Shown: piece by piece, positions 8,550-17,723 of the stretch | How the letters are laid out: every line of letters begins with the position of its first letter | Numbering within the stretch: position 1 is the stretch's first letter | DNA from: Asanoa sp. WMMD1127 | Lineage (GTDB): Bacteria; Actinomycetota; Actinomycetes; Mycobacteriales; Micromonosporaceae | Assembly (NCBI RefSeq): GCF_029626225.1 | Contig: NZ_JARUBP010000001.1 | Coordinates: 744,001-808,000 of the forward strand | DNA: 64,000 bases | Direction of reading: 5' to 3' | The notes under the pieces: generated by a model | Database searches by the model: none | What the model was told of the DNA's origin: nothing | Seen by the model: the letters and a program-made list of their open reading frames with translations, nothing else | Made by a program: the position numbers and the translations under genes

Positions 8550-9692
8550 CTACGCTCGCGCCCGTTGCCAAGCCGCGATGTGCACCTCGGCGCTCGACTC
8601 CCAGGTGAACTCCTTGGCCCGGTCGAGGCCGGCCTTGCCCAGCGTCGCCCGCCGCGGCTCGTCGTCGAGCAGCGCGACCAGGTCGACGGCGATCTGGTCC
8701 GGATCTTCGCTCGTGTAGGCCACCGCGTCGCCGCCGACCTCGGGCAGCGACAGGCGCGGCGTGGTCAGCACCGGCACCGCGCACGCCATGGCCTCGAGGA
8801 TCGGCAGGCCGAAGCCCTCGCCGAAGGACGGGTAGGCCGCGATCATCGCGCCGCCGAGAAAGCCGGGCAGGTCGGCGTAGCGCAGGTAGCCCGGGCGCAG
8901 CAGGCGCAGGTGGCCGGGCACCTCGGCGACCGCGCGGTCGATGTCGTCGTCGTGCCCCTGGCCGCCGGCGACCACCAGGGCCGGCGGGTTGGGCCGGTCG
9001 TGCACCGCCTTGACCCAGCCGCGGATCAGGCTCGGCACATTTTTCCGCGGCTCCTTGGCGCCGAGGAACGCGATGTAGCTGGTGCCGGCCAGCCCCAGCC
9101 GGGCGGCGACGCGGGCCTTCTCGTCGGCGGTCGGCGGGTGGAACGCGGTCGGGTCGACGCCGTGGTAGGCCACGTCGACCCGGGTCGGGTCGGCGTCGAG
9201 CAGGCGGATCAGCTCGTCGCGGGTGGCCTTGCTCGGCACGATCACGCGGTGGGCGCGGCGCAGCGAGGTCTTGATCGCGCTGCGGAAGAAGGTGCGCCTG
9301 GACTTGTCGTAGTGCTCCGGCTCGGTGAAGAACGTGGCGTCGTGGACGGTGACCGTCACGGGGCAGCCGGCCCGCAGCGGGCAGGTGTAGAACGGCGAGT
9401 GCAGCACGTCGGCGCCGACCTGCTGGGCCAGCAGCGGCAGCCCGGTCTGCTCCCAGGCGAGGCGGGCGGGCCGGTGCGCGACGGCGGCCGGCGCGGCGAC
9501 CACCTCGGCCGCCGGCAGCATCCGGCTGTAACGCTCCGCGTCGGTGCGCAACCCCACCACGGCAAGCTCCACCTCGGAGCCGATCACCTTGCCCAGCGCA
9601 CCCAGCAACCCGTCGACGTAGCGGCCGACCCCGCCGCGGTCGGCGGGGACGCTGGTGGCGTCGACGAGTACGCGGGGCGGACCGGAAGTCAC
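8550..9692 (-). CDS. GT4-family glycosyltransferase
   Basis: A 380-residue GT-B enzyme expected to move a sugar from a nucleotide donor to an acceptor in the cytoplasm. The N-terminal domain has DATSVPADRGGVGRYVDGLL. The C-terminal donor domain has FLGAKEPRKNVPSLI and FGEGFGLPILEAMACAVPVL, which includes the EX7E motif of retaining GT4 enzymes. The start is GTG. It lies directly upstream of manC, so GDP-mannose is a plausible donor (inference). It is divergent from the TIGR03089 gene. Confidence 0.9.
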   Translation of the reverse strand: MTSGPPRVLVDATSVPADRGGVGRYVDGLLGALGKVIGSEVELAVVGLRTDAERYSRMLPAAEVVAAPAAVAHRPARLAWEQTGLPLLAQQVGADVLHSPFYTCPLRAGCPVTVTVHDATFFTEPEHYDKSRRTFFRSAIKTSLRRAHRVIVPSKATRDELIRLLDADPTRVDVAYHGVDPTAFHPPTADEKARVAARLGLAGTSYIAFLGAKEPRKNVPSLIRGWVKAVHDRPNPPALVVAGGQGHDDDIDRAVAEVPGHLRLLRPGYLRYADLPGFLGGAMIAAYPSFGEGFGLPILEAMACAVPVLTTPRLSLPEVGGDAVAYTSEDPDQIAVDLVALLDDEPRRATLGKAGLDRAKEFTWESSAEVHIAAWQRARA

Positions 9693-9829
9693 GGTGCGGG
9701 CTCCTCAAGCGTGTGGTGTGTGCCAGGCCACTATGGCCCCAAGCCTACGCTGGGTCGCCGACCGGTCGGAGCCGGTGACACCGTCACGACACGGCGAACG
9801 ATCGATGGCTAACCGGTAAGGTGCGACCG

Positions 9830-10507
9830 ATGGTCGAAGTGAGCGCTGACGGAATCGCCCGGATGTTCGCGGCGGCAATCCGGAGAGATCCGACAAGACC
9901 CCTTTTGACCTGGTACGACGACGCCACGGGCGAGCGCACCGAGCTATCCGGAGCCACTCTCGACAATTGGGTCGCGAAGACCGCCAACCTGCTCGTCGAC
10001 GGCGCGGGGCTGGGCGAGGGCGACCGGGCCGGCGTGCTGCTCCCTCCGCACTGGCAGACCGCCGCCGTCCTGCTCGGCTGCTGGGCCGCCGGCGTCGAGG
10101 TCACCGCCGAGCAGCAGCCGGTCGACGTGCTGTTCGCCGCCGAGGGCCGGATCGCCGAGGCCGCGGGCTGGTCGGCCGGCGACCGCTACGCGCTGTCACT
10201 GCACCCGCTCGCCCTGCCGATGCGCGACGTGCCGGCCGGCTGGCAGGACTACACGGTCGCGGTCCGGGCCTACGGTGACGTCTTCGCCGCGTACCCCCGT
10301 GGTGCTTCGGACTGGCACCCGGCCGATCCGTTCGGTCTCGTGCCGGGCGACCGCGTGCTGATCGACGCCGGCCGGCATCCCGACCCGCGCGACTGGCTGC
10401 TGGTGCCGCTGGCCGCCGGGGCCAGCATCGTGCTGTGCGGCAACCTCGACCGGGCCAAGCTCGCCGACCGGATAGCCAGCGAGCAGGTCACCCGCGACCT
10501 CAGCTGA
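9830..10507 (+). CDS. TIGR03089 family protein
   Basis: A 225-residue conserved actinobacterial protein resembling a truncated acyl-AMP ligase N-terminal region (LDNWVAKTANLLVDGAGLGEGDRAGVLLPP when read in parts), but lacking the ATP-binding P-loop and the C-terminal lid. Catalysis as a full ligase is therefore unlikely; its role is unknown. The ATG at 9830 is preferred over an in-frame GTG at 9821. It overlaps the end of the convergent acetoacetyl-CoA synthetase gene by 8 bp. An orthologue sits in the matching mycobacterial region (near Rv3268, from memory). Confidence 0.85.
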   Translation: MVEVSADGIARMFAAAIRRDPTRPLLTWYDDATGERTELSGATLDNWVAKTANLLVDGAGLGEGDRAGVLLPPHWQTAAVLLGCWAAGVEVTAEQQPVDVLFAAEGRIAEAAGWSAGDRYALSLHPLALPMRDVPAGWQDYTVAVRAYGDVFAAYPRGASDWHPADPFGLVPGDRVLIDAGRHPDPRDWLLVPLAAGASIVLCGNLDRAKLADRIASEQVTRDLS

Positions 10508-12455
10508 CCCCGTCGCGGGCCAGCTTCTCGAACTCGGCCAGCGACTCCGGGTTGGCCAGCGCGCCCTTGGCCGCCGCCGCCTCCACGGGCGCCCCGGTGA
10601 GGATCTTCTTGACCGGCACCTCGAGCTTCTTGCCGCTCAGCGTGCGCGGGACGCCGGTGATCCGGTAGACCGCGTCCGGCACGTGCCGCGGCGACAGGGC
10701 GGTGCGCAGCTCTTTGGCGATCTTGGCTGTCAGCGGGCCGTCCAGGTCGCGGCCGTCGGCGGTGACCACGAACAGCAGCAGCTCACCGGCACCGCCTTCG
10801 TTGTCTTCCAGGTGTACGACCAGCGAGTCGGCGATCTCCGGCAGCCCTTCGACGACGGAGTAGAACTCGGCGGTGCCCAGCCGCACGCCGCCCCGGTTGA
10901 GCGTGGCGTCGGAGCGCCCGGTGATCACGCAGCCGCCGTGGTCGTTGATCGTGATCCAGTCGCCGTGCCGCCAGACACCGGGATAGACGTCGAAGTACGC
11001 CTCCCGGTAGCGGCTGCCGTCCGGGTCGTTCCAGAAGCCGACCGGCATGCTCGGCATCGGCTCGGTGATCACGAGCTCGCCGAGCTGGTCGAGCACCGGG
11101 GTGCCGTCGGGCGCGTACGCCTCGACCGCCGCGCCCAGCGCCCGGCACGCGATCTCGCCGGACCGCACCGGTAGCAGCGGGACCCCGCCGACGAAGCCCG
11201 TGCAGACGTCGGTGCCGCCGGACAGCGACTGGAGCTGCAGAGTGGGGCTGACCGCGTCGTACACCCACTCGAAGCCCTCGGGCGGCAGGGGCGCGCCGGT
11301 CGAACCGAGCCCGCGCAACGCGGTCAGGTCGTGGTCGGCCCGCGGCACCAGAGCCGACTTGCGGCAGGCCAGCAGGAAGGGGGCCGACGTCCCGAAATAG
11401 GTCATCCGGGAGTCCTGCGCCAGCGCCCACAGCGTGTCGAGGCTCGGCGCGCCCGGGTTGCCGTCGAACAGCACGATCGTCGCGCCGACCGCCGGGCCGG
11501 AGACGAGGAAGTTCCACATCATCCAGCCGGTGGTGGTGAACCAGAAGAACCGGTCGGCCGGGCCGAGGTCGTGGTGCAGCGCCAGCATCTTGAGGTGCTC
11601 GAGCAGGATGCCGCCGTGCCCGTGGACGATCGGCTTCGGCAGGCCGGTGGTGCCCGAGGAATAGAGCACGTAGAGCGGGTGGTCGAACGGCACCGCCGCG
11701 AAGGTGAGCGGCTCGTCCGTCGGCGCGGTCAGCTCGCTCCAGCCCGACCCGGCGCCCGGCTCCAGGTAGTCGATCATCACCAGGTGCTCGACCGAGGGCA
11801 GCGCATCGCGGATCGCGGCCACCTCGGCCCGGCGGTCGACCGGCTTGTCGCCGTAGCGGTAGCCGTCGACGGCGACCAGCACCCGCGGCTCGATCTGCTG
11901 CCAGCGGTCACAGACGCTGCGGGTGCCGAACTCGGGCGCGCAGGAGGAGAAGATCGCGCCCAGGCTGGCGGTCGCCAGCATCAGCACGTACGTCTCCGGG
12001 ATGTTCGGTGCGTACGCGGCGACCCGGTCACCCGGTCCGACACCGAGGCGGCGCAGTCCCGCGGCGCACCGGCGTACGGCCTCGCGCAGCTCGTCTTTGC
12101 TCAGCGTGACGGGCGCACGGGTCTGGCCGTGCGCGATCACGGCGGGGTCGTCGCCGGCCCGGCCGGGCATCCGCAGCACGTTCTCCGCGTAGTTGAGCGT
12201 CGCGCCGGGGAACCAGCGGGCCCCGGGCATGTGCCGGTCACCGACCGTCTCCGTCGGCGGGGTGTGGGCGACCACCTCGAAGTAGTCCCAGATCGAGCTC
12301 CAGAAGCCCGCCAGGTCGGTGACCGACCAGTGCCGCAGCGCCTCGTAGTCGGCGAACGCCAGACCCCGCTCGCGCTCGAGCCACCGCAGGTAGTGGCCGA
12401 TCCGGCTGGTCTCGCGTACGTCGGACGGCGGCGTCCACAGCACCTCGTTGCTCAT
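10500..12455 (-). CDS. Acetoacetyl-CoA synthetase (acetoacetate--CoA ligase)
   Basis: Activates acetoacetate to acetoacetyl-CoA with ATP, linking ketone-body or polyhydroxybutyrate breakdown to central metabolism. The 651-residue length is typical. The adenylation P-loop YSSGTTGLPKPIVHGHGG, the FWFTTTGWMMWN segment, and the C-terminal lid ending in the SGKKLEVPVKKIL lysine motif are all present. The ATG at 12455 has a strong GGGGGAGG upstream, so in-frame codons further upstream were rejected. Divergent from the gene at 12543. Confidence 0.93.
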   Translation of the reverse strand: MSNEVLWTPPSDVRETSRIGHYLRWLERERGLAFADYEALRHWSVTDLAGFWSSIWDYFEVVAHTPPTETVGDRHMPGARWFPGATLNYAENVLRMPGRAGDDPAVIAHGQTRAPVTLSKDELREAVRRCAAGLRRLGVGPGDRVAAYAPNIPETYVLMLATASLGAIFSSCAPEFGTRSVCDRWQQIEPRVLVAVDGYRYGDKPVDRRAEVAAIRDALPSVEHLVMIDYLEPGAGSGWSELTAPTDEPLTFAAVPFDHPLYVLYSSGTTGLPKPIVHGHGGILLEHLKMLALHHDLGPADRFFWFTTTGWMMWNFLVSGPAVGATIVLFDGNPGAPSLDTLWALAQDSRMTYFGTSAPFLLACRKSALVPRADHDLTALRGLGSTGAPLPPEGFEWVYDAVSPTLQLQSLSGGTDVCTGFVGGVPLLPVRSGEIACRALGAAVEAYAPDGTPVLDQLGELVITEPMPSMPVGFWNDPDGSRYREAYFDVYPGVWRHGDWITINDHGGCVITGRSDATLNRGGVRLGTAEFYSVVEGLPEIADSLVVHLEDNEGGAGELLLFVVTADGRDLDGPLTAKIAKELRTALSPRHVPDAVYRITGVPRTLSGKKLEVPVKKILTGAPVEAAAAKGALANPESLAEFEKLARDGVS

Positions 12456-12542
12456 CCGGCCATCCTCCCCCATCGAGGCAGGCAGACATGTAGGTCCCAC
12501 GCACACATTCACGGGTCAGAGCCGCTCCGGTACGGTGCTCGC

Positions 12543-13196
12543 GTGCGTCATCTGTGGAGCCTGCTCGCCGGCATCGTGGTCGCGCCGCTGGCCTGGATCC
12601 TGCTCGCGCTCGGCCAGGACGGATCGAACTCGACGATCACCACCTGGGCCGAGACGTCGACGTTCAACACGGCGCGGCTGATCGAGCCCGCGGTCTACCT
12701 CGGCGCCGCCGGCGTCGTGATCGGCGTGCTCGCCACGCTGCGCTGGTCGCCGCTCGGCCCGCTGGTCGCGGGGCTGCTGCTGATGGCGCCGTACGTCGGG
12801 ATGTTCATCGCGCCGCTGCGGGTGCGTTCCGCGGTGCCGGGCGGCTGGCGGCTCTTCGGCGACCCGCTGCCGCTGCGCCTGCCGCTAGACAACGGCACGC
12901 TTTTCTTCCTAGGCCTGCTGCTGGCCATGGCGGCGTTCAGCGTGCAGCGGTGGCGCCGCTGGCCGCTCGGCGTCGCCGCCACCGCGGACCGGTCCGGAGT
13001 GGACGACACCGACCCCGACCTGTTCGGCGGCGGCTACCCGTCCGACCCCGACACGCGGCCGCCGTCGCTGGCCTACCCGCCGGCCGACGTGCCCGCGCCG
13101 CGGTCGGAGCAGCCGTTCGGTGGCGCGCCCACCGCCGGCACCTCACCCTGGGCGTCGCCGCCCGCGCCCTACCGGTCGGAGGGTAGGGCCGAATAG
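12543..13196 (+). CDS. Small multi-TM membrane protein with proline-rich tail
   Basis: A 217-residue protein starting (GTG) with RHLWSLLAGIVVAPLAWILLA. It has four predicted membrane helices (about 5-25, 52-70, 75-97, 117-133) and then a roughly 80-residue Pro/Ser/Asp-rich cytoplasmic-type tail. Its first helix closely matches that of the next gene (13257), so the two appear to be tandem paralogs that differ mainly in tail length. Function unknown. Confidence 0.85.
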   Translation: MRHLWSLLAGIVVAPLAWILLALGQDGSNSTITTWAETSTFNTARLIEPAVYLGAAGVVIGVLATLRWSPLGPLVAGLLLMAPYVGMFIAPLRVRSAVPGGWRLFGDPLPLRLPLDNGTLFFLGLLLAMAAFSVQRWRRWPLGVAATADRSGVDDTDPDLFGGGYPSDPDTRPPSLAYPPADVPAPRSEQPFGGAPTAGTSPWASPPAPYRSEGRAE

Positions 13197-13256
13197 GCGA
13201 CAGAGTTCGCCTGCCACCCGGGGTAGCGTGCGCCTCACCTACCCGCGGGAGGCCCG

Positions 13257-14783
13257 ATGCGTCACCTCGGATCGCTGCTCCTGTCACTGGTGCTGGGCCC
13301 CGCGATCTGGGTGCTGGCCGGCTACGGGATGAGCGAGGTCGCGACCGGGCCCGGCGGGGTCGACCTGCGTGTGGTCGGTGGCTACGCCGCCTTGGCCGCG
13401 GCGGGGGTGCTGCTCACGCTGCTCGTCATGACGCGGCTGTCGCCGGTCGGGCCGGCCGTGGTCGGGGTGGCCTTCATCGTGACCAGCCTCTGGGCCGCGC
13501 AGGACGCGGGGCTGTTTCGTGACCTTTCGACGGTCGACGTGTTCGACCGATCGGCGGGGCTGGCCAATCCCGTGGTCGGCCTCGGGCCCGTAGTCGGCAC
13601 GCTGCTGTTGCTCACCGTGACCAGCCCGCGGCGGTGGCGGCGGCATCCTTCGCCCGCCGGCCAGCAGCCGGTTGGCCAGCCGCCCGTCTATCCGGGTGCC
13701 GCCGTGGCGGGGGCGCCGGGTTACCCGCCTCCGCCTCCGCCGCCCCCGCATCCGGGGGCGCCCGGCTTCGATCCTGGGCCCTATGCGACGGCGGCGATCT
13801 ACGGACCGGGGCGCGGCGGACCGGCGCCGGCCACCGTCACTCCGGCGCCGACGTCGGGGGCACCGGCTCCCTGGGGCCCGCCGACTTCTGGCGCTCCGGT
13901 GGGTGGGGTCGGCGCGCCAGCGCCGACCAGCGGCGCGCCAGCGCCGACCAGCGGCGCGCCAGGTTTTGGGGCGCCAGCGCCGACCAGCGGTGCGCCGGGC
14001 TACGGGCCGTCGGCGCCGACCAGCGGCGTGCCCGGCCCTGCCTCGGCACCGTTCAGTCCTGCGCCCGCGCCGCCGGTGGGGCATTCCGGGTCGTTCAGCC
14101 CTCCACCGGCCGGGCCGCCGACGCAGGGTCCGGCCGGGCGACCGCCCGCGACTCCGCCGCCGCCACCGCCGCAGTTCACGCCGCACGTGCCGCGTCAGCC
14201 GGGCGCCGACGAGGCCGCGGACGCCACCGAGGCCACCACCCGGCTCAGCGCCCCACCACCACCGCCGCCGCCCGCGGACGAGACGACCCGGCTCAGCGCC
14301 CCACCACCGCCGCCGCCCGCGGACGAAACCACCCGGTTCAGCGTCCCGCCGCCGGCCGCACCCGCGGACGACACGACCCGCCTCACCGCTTCGGAAGCGA
14401 CGGACGAGACCACGCGGCTGACGCCGCGCGCGGAGCCGCCGGCCACCGCGGACGGCGACGAGGACACGACCCTCCTGCGCCGGCCGACCGAGGAGGCCGC
14501 CCCGCCGGCCGCCGGAGACGGCGACGAGGAGACGACGCTGCTGCGCCGGCCCGATGCGCCGGACGACGACGAGAAGACGACGGTCCTGCCGTCCCGATCA
14601 GCCGACGAGGAGACGACGCTGCTGTCGCCGCGGGCCGAACCAGCCGCCGACGAGCCCAGTGACGACAGCGGCACCCGGCCGCTGCGGGGCACACCGCCGC
14701 CGCCGGCGGCGTACCCCCCGCCGGGTCATGCGACCCCGACCTCGCCCCCGTCGGACCCGGACGCGACGACCCGGCTGAGCTGA
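13257..14783 (+). CDS. Membrane protein with long repeat tail carrying ETT-type threonine motifs
   Basis: A 508-residue protein. Residues 1-125 hold four membrane helices similar to the preceding gene (MRHLGSLLLSLVLGPAIWVLA). Residues 130-320 are Pro/Gly/Ala-rich, with repeated APTSGAP units. Residues 325-508 contain about ten acidic-Thr-Thr motifs: EATTRL, DETTRL (three times with F/L variation), DDTTRL, DEDTTLL, DEETTLL, DEKTTVL, DEETTLL, DATTRLS. Such motifs resemble the ETT site of GarA/OdhI that Ser/Thr kinases phosphorylate and FHA domains bind, so a multisite kinase substrate is possible (inference). SD: GGGAGG before the ATG. Confidence 0.85.
   Translation: MRHLGSLLLSLVLGPAIWVLAGYGMSEVATGPGGVDLRVVGGYAALAAAGVLLTLLVMTRLSPVGPAVVGVAFIVTSLWAAQDAGLFRDLSTVDVFDRSAGLANPVVGLGPVVGTLLLLTVTSPRRWRRHPSPAGQQPVGQPPVYPGAAVAGAPGYPPPPPPPPHPGAPGFDPGPYATAAIYGPGRGGPAPATVTPAPTSGAPAPWGPPTSGAPVGGVGAPAPTSGAPAPTSGAPGFGAPAPTSGAPGYGPSAPTSGVPGPASAPFSPAPAPPVGHSGSFSPPPAGPPTQGPAGRPPATPPPPPPQFTPHVPRQPGADEAADATEATTRLSAPPPPPPPADETTRLSAPPPPPPADETTRFSVPPPAAPADDTTRLTASEATDETTRLTPRAEPPATADGDEDTTLLRRPTEEAAPPAAGDGDEETTLLRRPDAPDDDEKTTVLPSRSADEETTLLSPRAEPAADEPSDDSGTRPLRGTPPPPAAYPPPGHATPTSPPSDPDATTRLS
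13912..14030 (+). repeat. 21-bp coding repeats (APTSGAP units)
   Basis: Inside the 13257 gene the unit GCGCCGACCAGCGGCGCGCCA is perfectly repeated at 13920-13940 and 13941-13961 and recurs in altered form to about 14030, giving tandem APTSGAP heptapeptides in a disordered linker. The unit length is a multiple of three, so expansion or contraction keeps frame. Confidence 0.85.
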
Positions 14784-14795
14784 CGCTGACGACCG

Positions 14796-15956
14796 TCAGC
14801 CGGCCAGCAGCTGGCGGGCCATCACGACCCGCTGCACCTGGTTGGTGCCCTCGTAGATCTGCGTGATCTTGGCGTCGCGCATCATCCGCTCGAGCGGGTA
14901 GTCGCGGGTGTAGCCGTAGCCGCCGAGCAGCTGGACCGCGTCGGTGGTGATCTCCATGGCGGCGTCGGAGGCGAAGCACTTCGCGGCCGCGCCGAAGTAG
15001 GTCAGGTCGGCGTCGGCCCGCTCGGAGCGGCCGGCCGCGGCATAGGTCAGCTCCCGGGCGGCCGTCAGCTTCATCCCCATGTCGGCGAGCATGAACTGCA
15101 CACCCTGGAAGTCGGCGATCGGCTTGCCGAACTGGCGGCGCTCCTGGACGTAGCCGAGGGCGTAGTCGAGCGCGCCCGACGCGATGCCGACGGCTTGCGC
15201 GGCGATGGTGACCCGGGTGTGGTCAAGGGTGCGCATCGCGGTCGCGAAACCGGTGCCGGGCTCGCCTATAATCCGCGAATCCGGAATATGCACATTGTCG
15301 AAGTAAACTTCGCGAGTCGGTGAGCCCTTGATGCCGAGCTTCTTCTCCGGCGCGCCGAACGACACACCGGCATCCGACTTGGACACCACGAACGCGGATA
15401 TGCCGCGCGACCGCGCGCCGGGCTCGGTGACCGCGAAGACGGTGTAGAACTCCGACACACCGGCGTTGGTGATCCAGCGCTTCACGCCGTTGAGCACCCA
15501 GCCGTCACCGACGCGCTCGGCCCGGGTCGTCATCGACACCGCGTCACTGCCCGCCTCGGGCTCCGAGAGGCAGTAGGAGAACATCGCCTCGCCGCGCGCG
15601 ACCGGCGGAAGGAACTCGGCCTTGACGGCGTCGGATCCGGCCAGCAGCAACGGCATCGTGCCCAGCTTGTTGACGGCGGGGATCAGCGATGACGCCGCGC
15701 AGGCGCGGGCCACCTCCTCGATCACGATCGCGGTGGCCAGGGCGTCCGCGCCGGCGCCGCCGTATTCCACCGGGATGTGCGGCGCGTGGAAGTCGGCCGC
15801 GCGCAGGGCCTCGTACGACGCCTTGGGGAACTCGCCGGTTTCGTCCGCGTCCGCGGCGTTGGGCGCGACCTTGGCGTCGCACACCTCGCGGACCGCCGCC
15901 CGAATAGTCCGATGCTCTTCGGGTAGTTGGTAAACATCGAACGAAGCGTTTGTCAT
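14796..15956 (-). CDS. Acyl-CoA dehydrogenase (FadE25-like)
   Basis: An FAD enzyme that introduces the 2,3-double bond into acyl-CoAs during beta-oxidation or branched-chain amino-acid breakdown. The 386-residue length is standard. Motifs include FSYCLSEPEAGSDAVSM, KRWITNAGVSEFY, and the C-terminal QLLGGYGYTRDYPLERMMRDAKI, whose IYEGTNQVQR segment follows. The ATG at 15956 has AAGGGGAGGG 8 nt upstream. In mycobacteria the FadE25 gene also lies close to purE/purK, which supports orthology. Confidence 0.93.
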   Translation of the reverse strand: MTNASFDVYQLPEEHRTIRAAVREVCDAKVAPNAADADETGEFPKASYEALRAADFHAPHIPVEYGGAGADALATAIVIEEVARACAASSLIPAVNKLGTMPLLLAGSDAVKAEFLPPVARGEAMFSYCLSEPEAGSDAVSMTTRAERVGDGWVLNGVKRWITNAGVSEFYTVFAVTEPGARSRGISAFVVSKSDAGVSFGAPEKKLGIKGSPTREVYFDNVHIPDSRIIGEPGTGFATAMRTLDHTRVTIAAQAVGIASGALDYALGYVQERRQFGKPIADFQGVQFMLADMGMKLTAARELTYAAAGRSERADADLTYFGAAAKCFASDAAMEITTDAVQLLGGYGYTRDYPLERMMRDAKITQIYEGTNQVQRVVMARQLLAG

Positions 15957-16092
15957 GATTGCGGCCCTCCCCTTGGCCGGCGGTGAGCGCCACCGGTAGC
16001 GTGCGTCGGGCATGCGTCTATCTGGCCCAGTGCAGAGGATACCGACCGGTAACGTCGGCTCGGATGCACAGTGGGTAGGCTCACGCACTATC

Positions 16093-16121
16093 CTCGCCTG
16101 CGCGGGCGAACCGCAGGCGAG
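16093..16121 (+). promoter_or_regulatory. Inverted repeat in the leader of the UDP-glucose dehydrogenase gene
   Basis: CTCGCCTGCG (16093-16102) and CGCAGGCGAG (16112-16121) are a perfect 10-bp inverted repeat with a 9-nt spacer. It lies 121 bp upstream of the GTG start in the divergent intergenic region (15957-16241). It could be a protein-binding palindrome or an RNA hairpin; nothing here distinguishes the two. Confidence 0.5.
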
Positions 16122-16241
16122 CCCGCCCAGTGGCGGGGATACAAGAAAATGTCCTAACTGACGCGCCGTGCGGGCGCGGCCAGCCCCGACAACCGACGTG
16201 GCGCGAAGAAGCGCCGCCGAGCGTGAGCGGAGAACCAAGGC

Positions 16242-17669
16242 GTGACGATCCCGTACCCGAACACCCAGCCCATGCCGGCGATCGCGGCGGTGACACCCCC
16301 GTCCGGCGCGGCCCGCCCGCGGCTGACCTTCCTCGGCACCGGTTACCTGGGTGCGACGTACGCCATCTGCTACGCCGAACTCGGCTACGAGGTGCTGGGC
16401 GTCGACGTCGACGAGGCGAAGATCGCCGGCCTGGCGTCCGGCGTCGTGCCGTTCCACGAGCCCGGTCTTGACGAGCTGCTGCGCCGCAACATCGCCGCCG
16501 GCCGCCTGCGGTTCTCCACCGACTACAAGGAAGCCGCCGACTTCGGCGACGTCCACTTCATCTGCGTCGGCACCCCGCAGCGGGGCGACGGGATGGGCGC
16601 CGACCTGAGCTACGTCGAGGGCTCGGTCGTGGCGCTGACCCAGCACATGACCCGCAAGGCGCTGATCGTCGGCAAGTCCACGGTTCCGGTCGGCACCGCC
16701 GAGTGGATCGAGCAGCTCGTCGGCAAGCACGTCGCGCCGGAGCTCGGCGTCGAGGTCGCCTGGAGCCCCGAGTTCCTGCAGGAGGGCTTCGCCGTCGAGG
16801 ACGTGCTGCGGCCCAACCGGATCGTCGTCGGCGTGAAGAGCGACTGGGCCAACGGCCTGCTCTACTCGGCGCACAAGGGCGTCTTCGACCTGGCCGCGAC
16901 CGAGGACCGCGAGGTCCCGCTGGTCATCACCGACTTCGCGACGGCCGAGCTGGTCAAGGTCGCCGCCAACGCGTTCCTGGCCACCAAGATCTCGTTCATC
17001 AACGCGATGGCCGAGGTCTGCGAGGTCGCCGGCGGTGACGTCACCCAGCTGTCCCGGGCGATCGGCTACGACCCGCGCATCGGCAACCGGTTCCTCCAGG
17101 CCGGTGTCGGCTTCGGCGGCGGCTGCCTGCCCAAGGACATCCGCGCGTTCCAGGCGCGGGCCCAGGAGCTGGGCGCCGGCGAGGCGCTGCGGTTCCTGCA
17201 CGAGGTCGACCTGATCAACCTGCGCCGCCGCACCCGGGTGCTCAACCTGGCCGCCGACCTGCTCGGCCGCCGCTCCGGCCCGGCGGGCCCGGACCTGTCC
17301 GGCGCCAAGATCGCGGTGCTCGGCGCCACCTTCAAGCCCAACTCCGACGACATCCGCGACGCGCCCTCGCTGGCGGTCGCCGGGCTCCTGCTCAAGGCCG
17401 GCGCCGACGTGCGGGTCTACGACCCCGAGGGCATGGACAACGCCAAGAAGGCCGCGCCCGACCTGACGTACGAGCCGACGCTCAACGACGCCGTGCGCGA
17501 GGCCGACCTGGTCTGCGTGCTGACCGAGTGGGCGGACTTCCGCAACGCCGACCCGGTGGCGCTCGGTGAGCTGGTCGCCGGCAAGAAGGTGATCGACGGC
17601 CGCAACTGCCTCGACCCGGCGCTGTGGACCCAGGCCGGCTGGGTCTACCGGGGCATGGGCCGCCCGTAA
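16242..17669 (+). CDS. ugd: UDP-glucose 6-dehydrogenase family protein
   Basis: Oxidises UDP-glucose (or a related nucleotide sugar) twice with NAD+ to the uronic acid, a precursor for cell-surface polysaccharides. After a roughly 28-residue N-terminal extension comes the Rossmann motif FLGTGYLGATYA. The central domain has GVGFGGGCLPKDIRAF with the catalytic cysteine, and the C-terminal domain has ATFKPNSDDIRDAPS. At 475 residues it is slightly longer than typical family members because of the extension. The start is GTG with GGAGAACCAAGG upstream. A terminator follows. Confidence 0.93.
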   Translation: MTIPYPNTQPMPAIAAVTPPSGAARPRLTFLGTGYLGATYAICYAELGYEVLGVDVDEAKIAGLASGVVPFHEPGLDELLRRNIAAGRLRFSTDYKEAADFGDVHFICVGTPQRGDGMGADLSYVEGSVVALTQHMTRKALIVGKSTVPVGTAEWIEQLVGKHVAPELGVEVAWSPEFLQEGFAVEDVLRPNRIVVGVKSDWANGLLYSAHKGVFDLAATEDREVPLVITDFATAELVKVAANAFLATKISFINAMAEVCEVAGGDVTQLSRAIGYDPRIGNRFLQAGVGFGGGCLPKDIRAFQARAQELGAGEALRFLHEVDLINLRRRTRVLNLAADLLGRRSGPAGPDLSGAKIAVLGATFKPNSDDIRDAPSLAVAGLLLKAGADVRVYDPEGMDNAKKAAPDLTYEPTLNDAVREADLVCVLTEWADFRNADPVALGELVAGKKVIDGRNCLDPALWTQAGWVYRGMGRP

Positions 17670-17684
17670 CAGTCCGTTTCGCCG

Positions 17685-17723
17685 AAGGGCGCTTCCGGGG
17701 TTCCGTACCCCGGGGGCGCCCTT
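17685..17723 (+). terminator. Hairpin terminator after ugd
   Basis: AAGGGCGCTTCCGGGG (17685-17700) pairs with CCCCGGGGGCGCCCTT (17708-17723) across a 7-nt loop; 14 pairs are canonical and two can be G-U. The stem is followed by TCACATT and begins 16 bp after the stop codon. Confidence 0.85.

Noticed and set aside
7412-17669. Dedicated exopolysaccharide or antibiotic sugar cluster
   Set aside because: manC, one GT4 gene and ugd are separated by unrelated metabolic genes and lie on different strands; there are no polymerase, flippase or further sugar genes.
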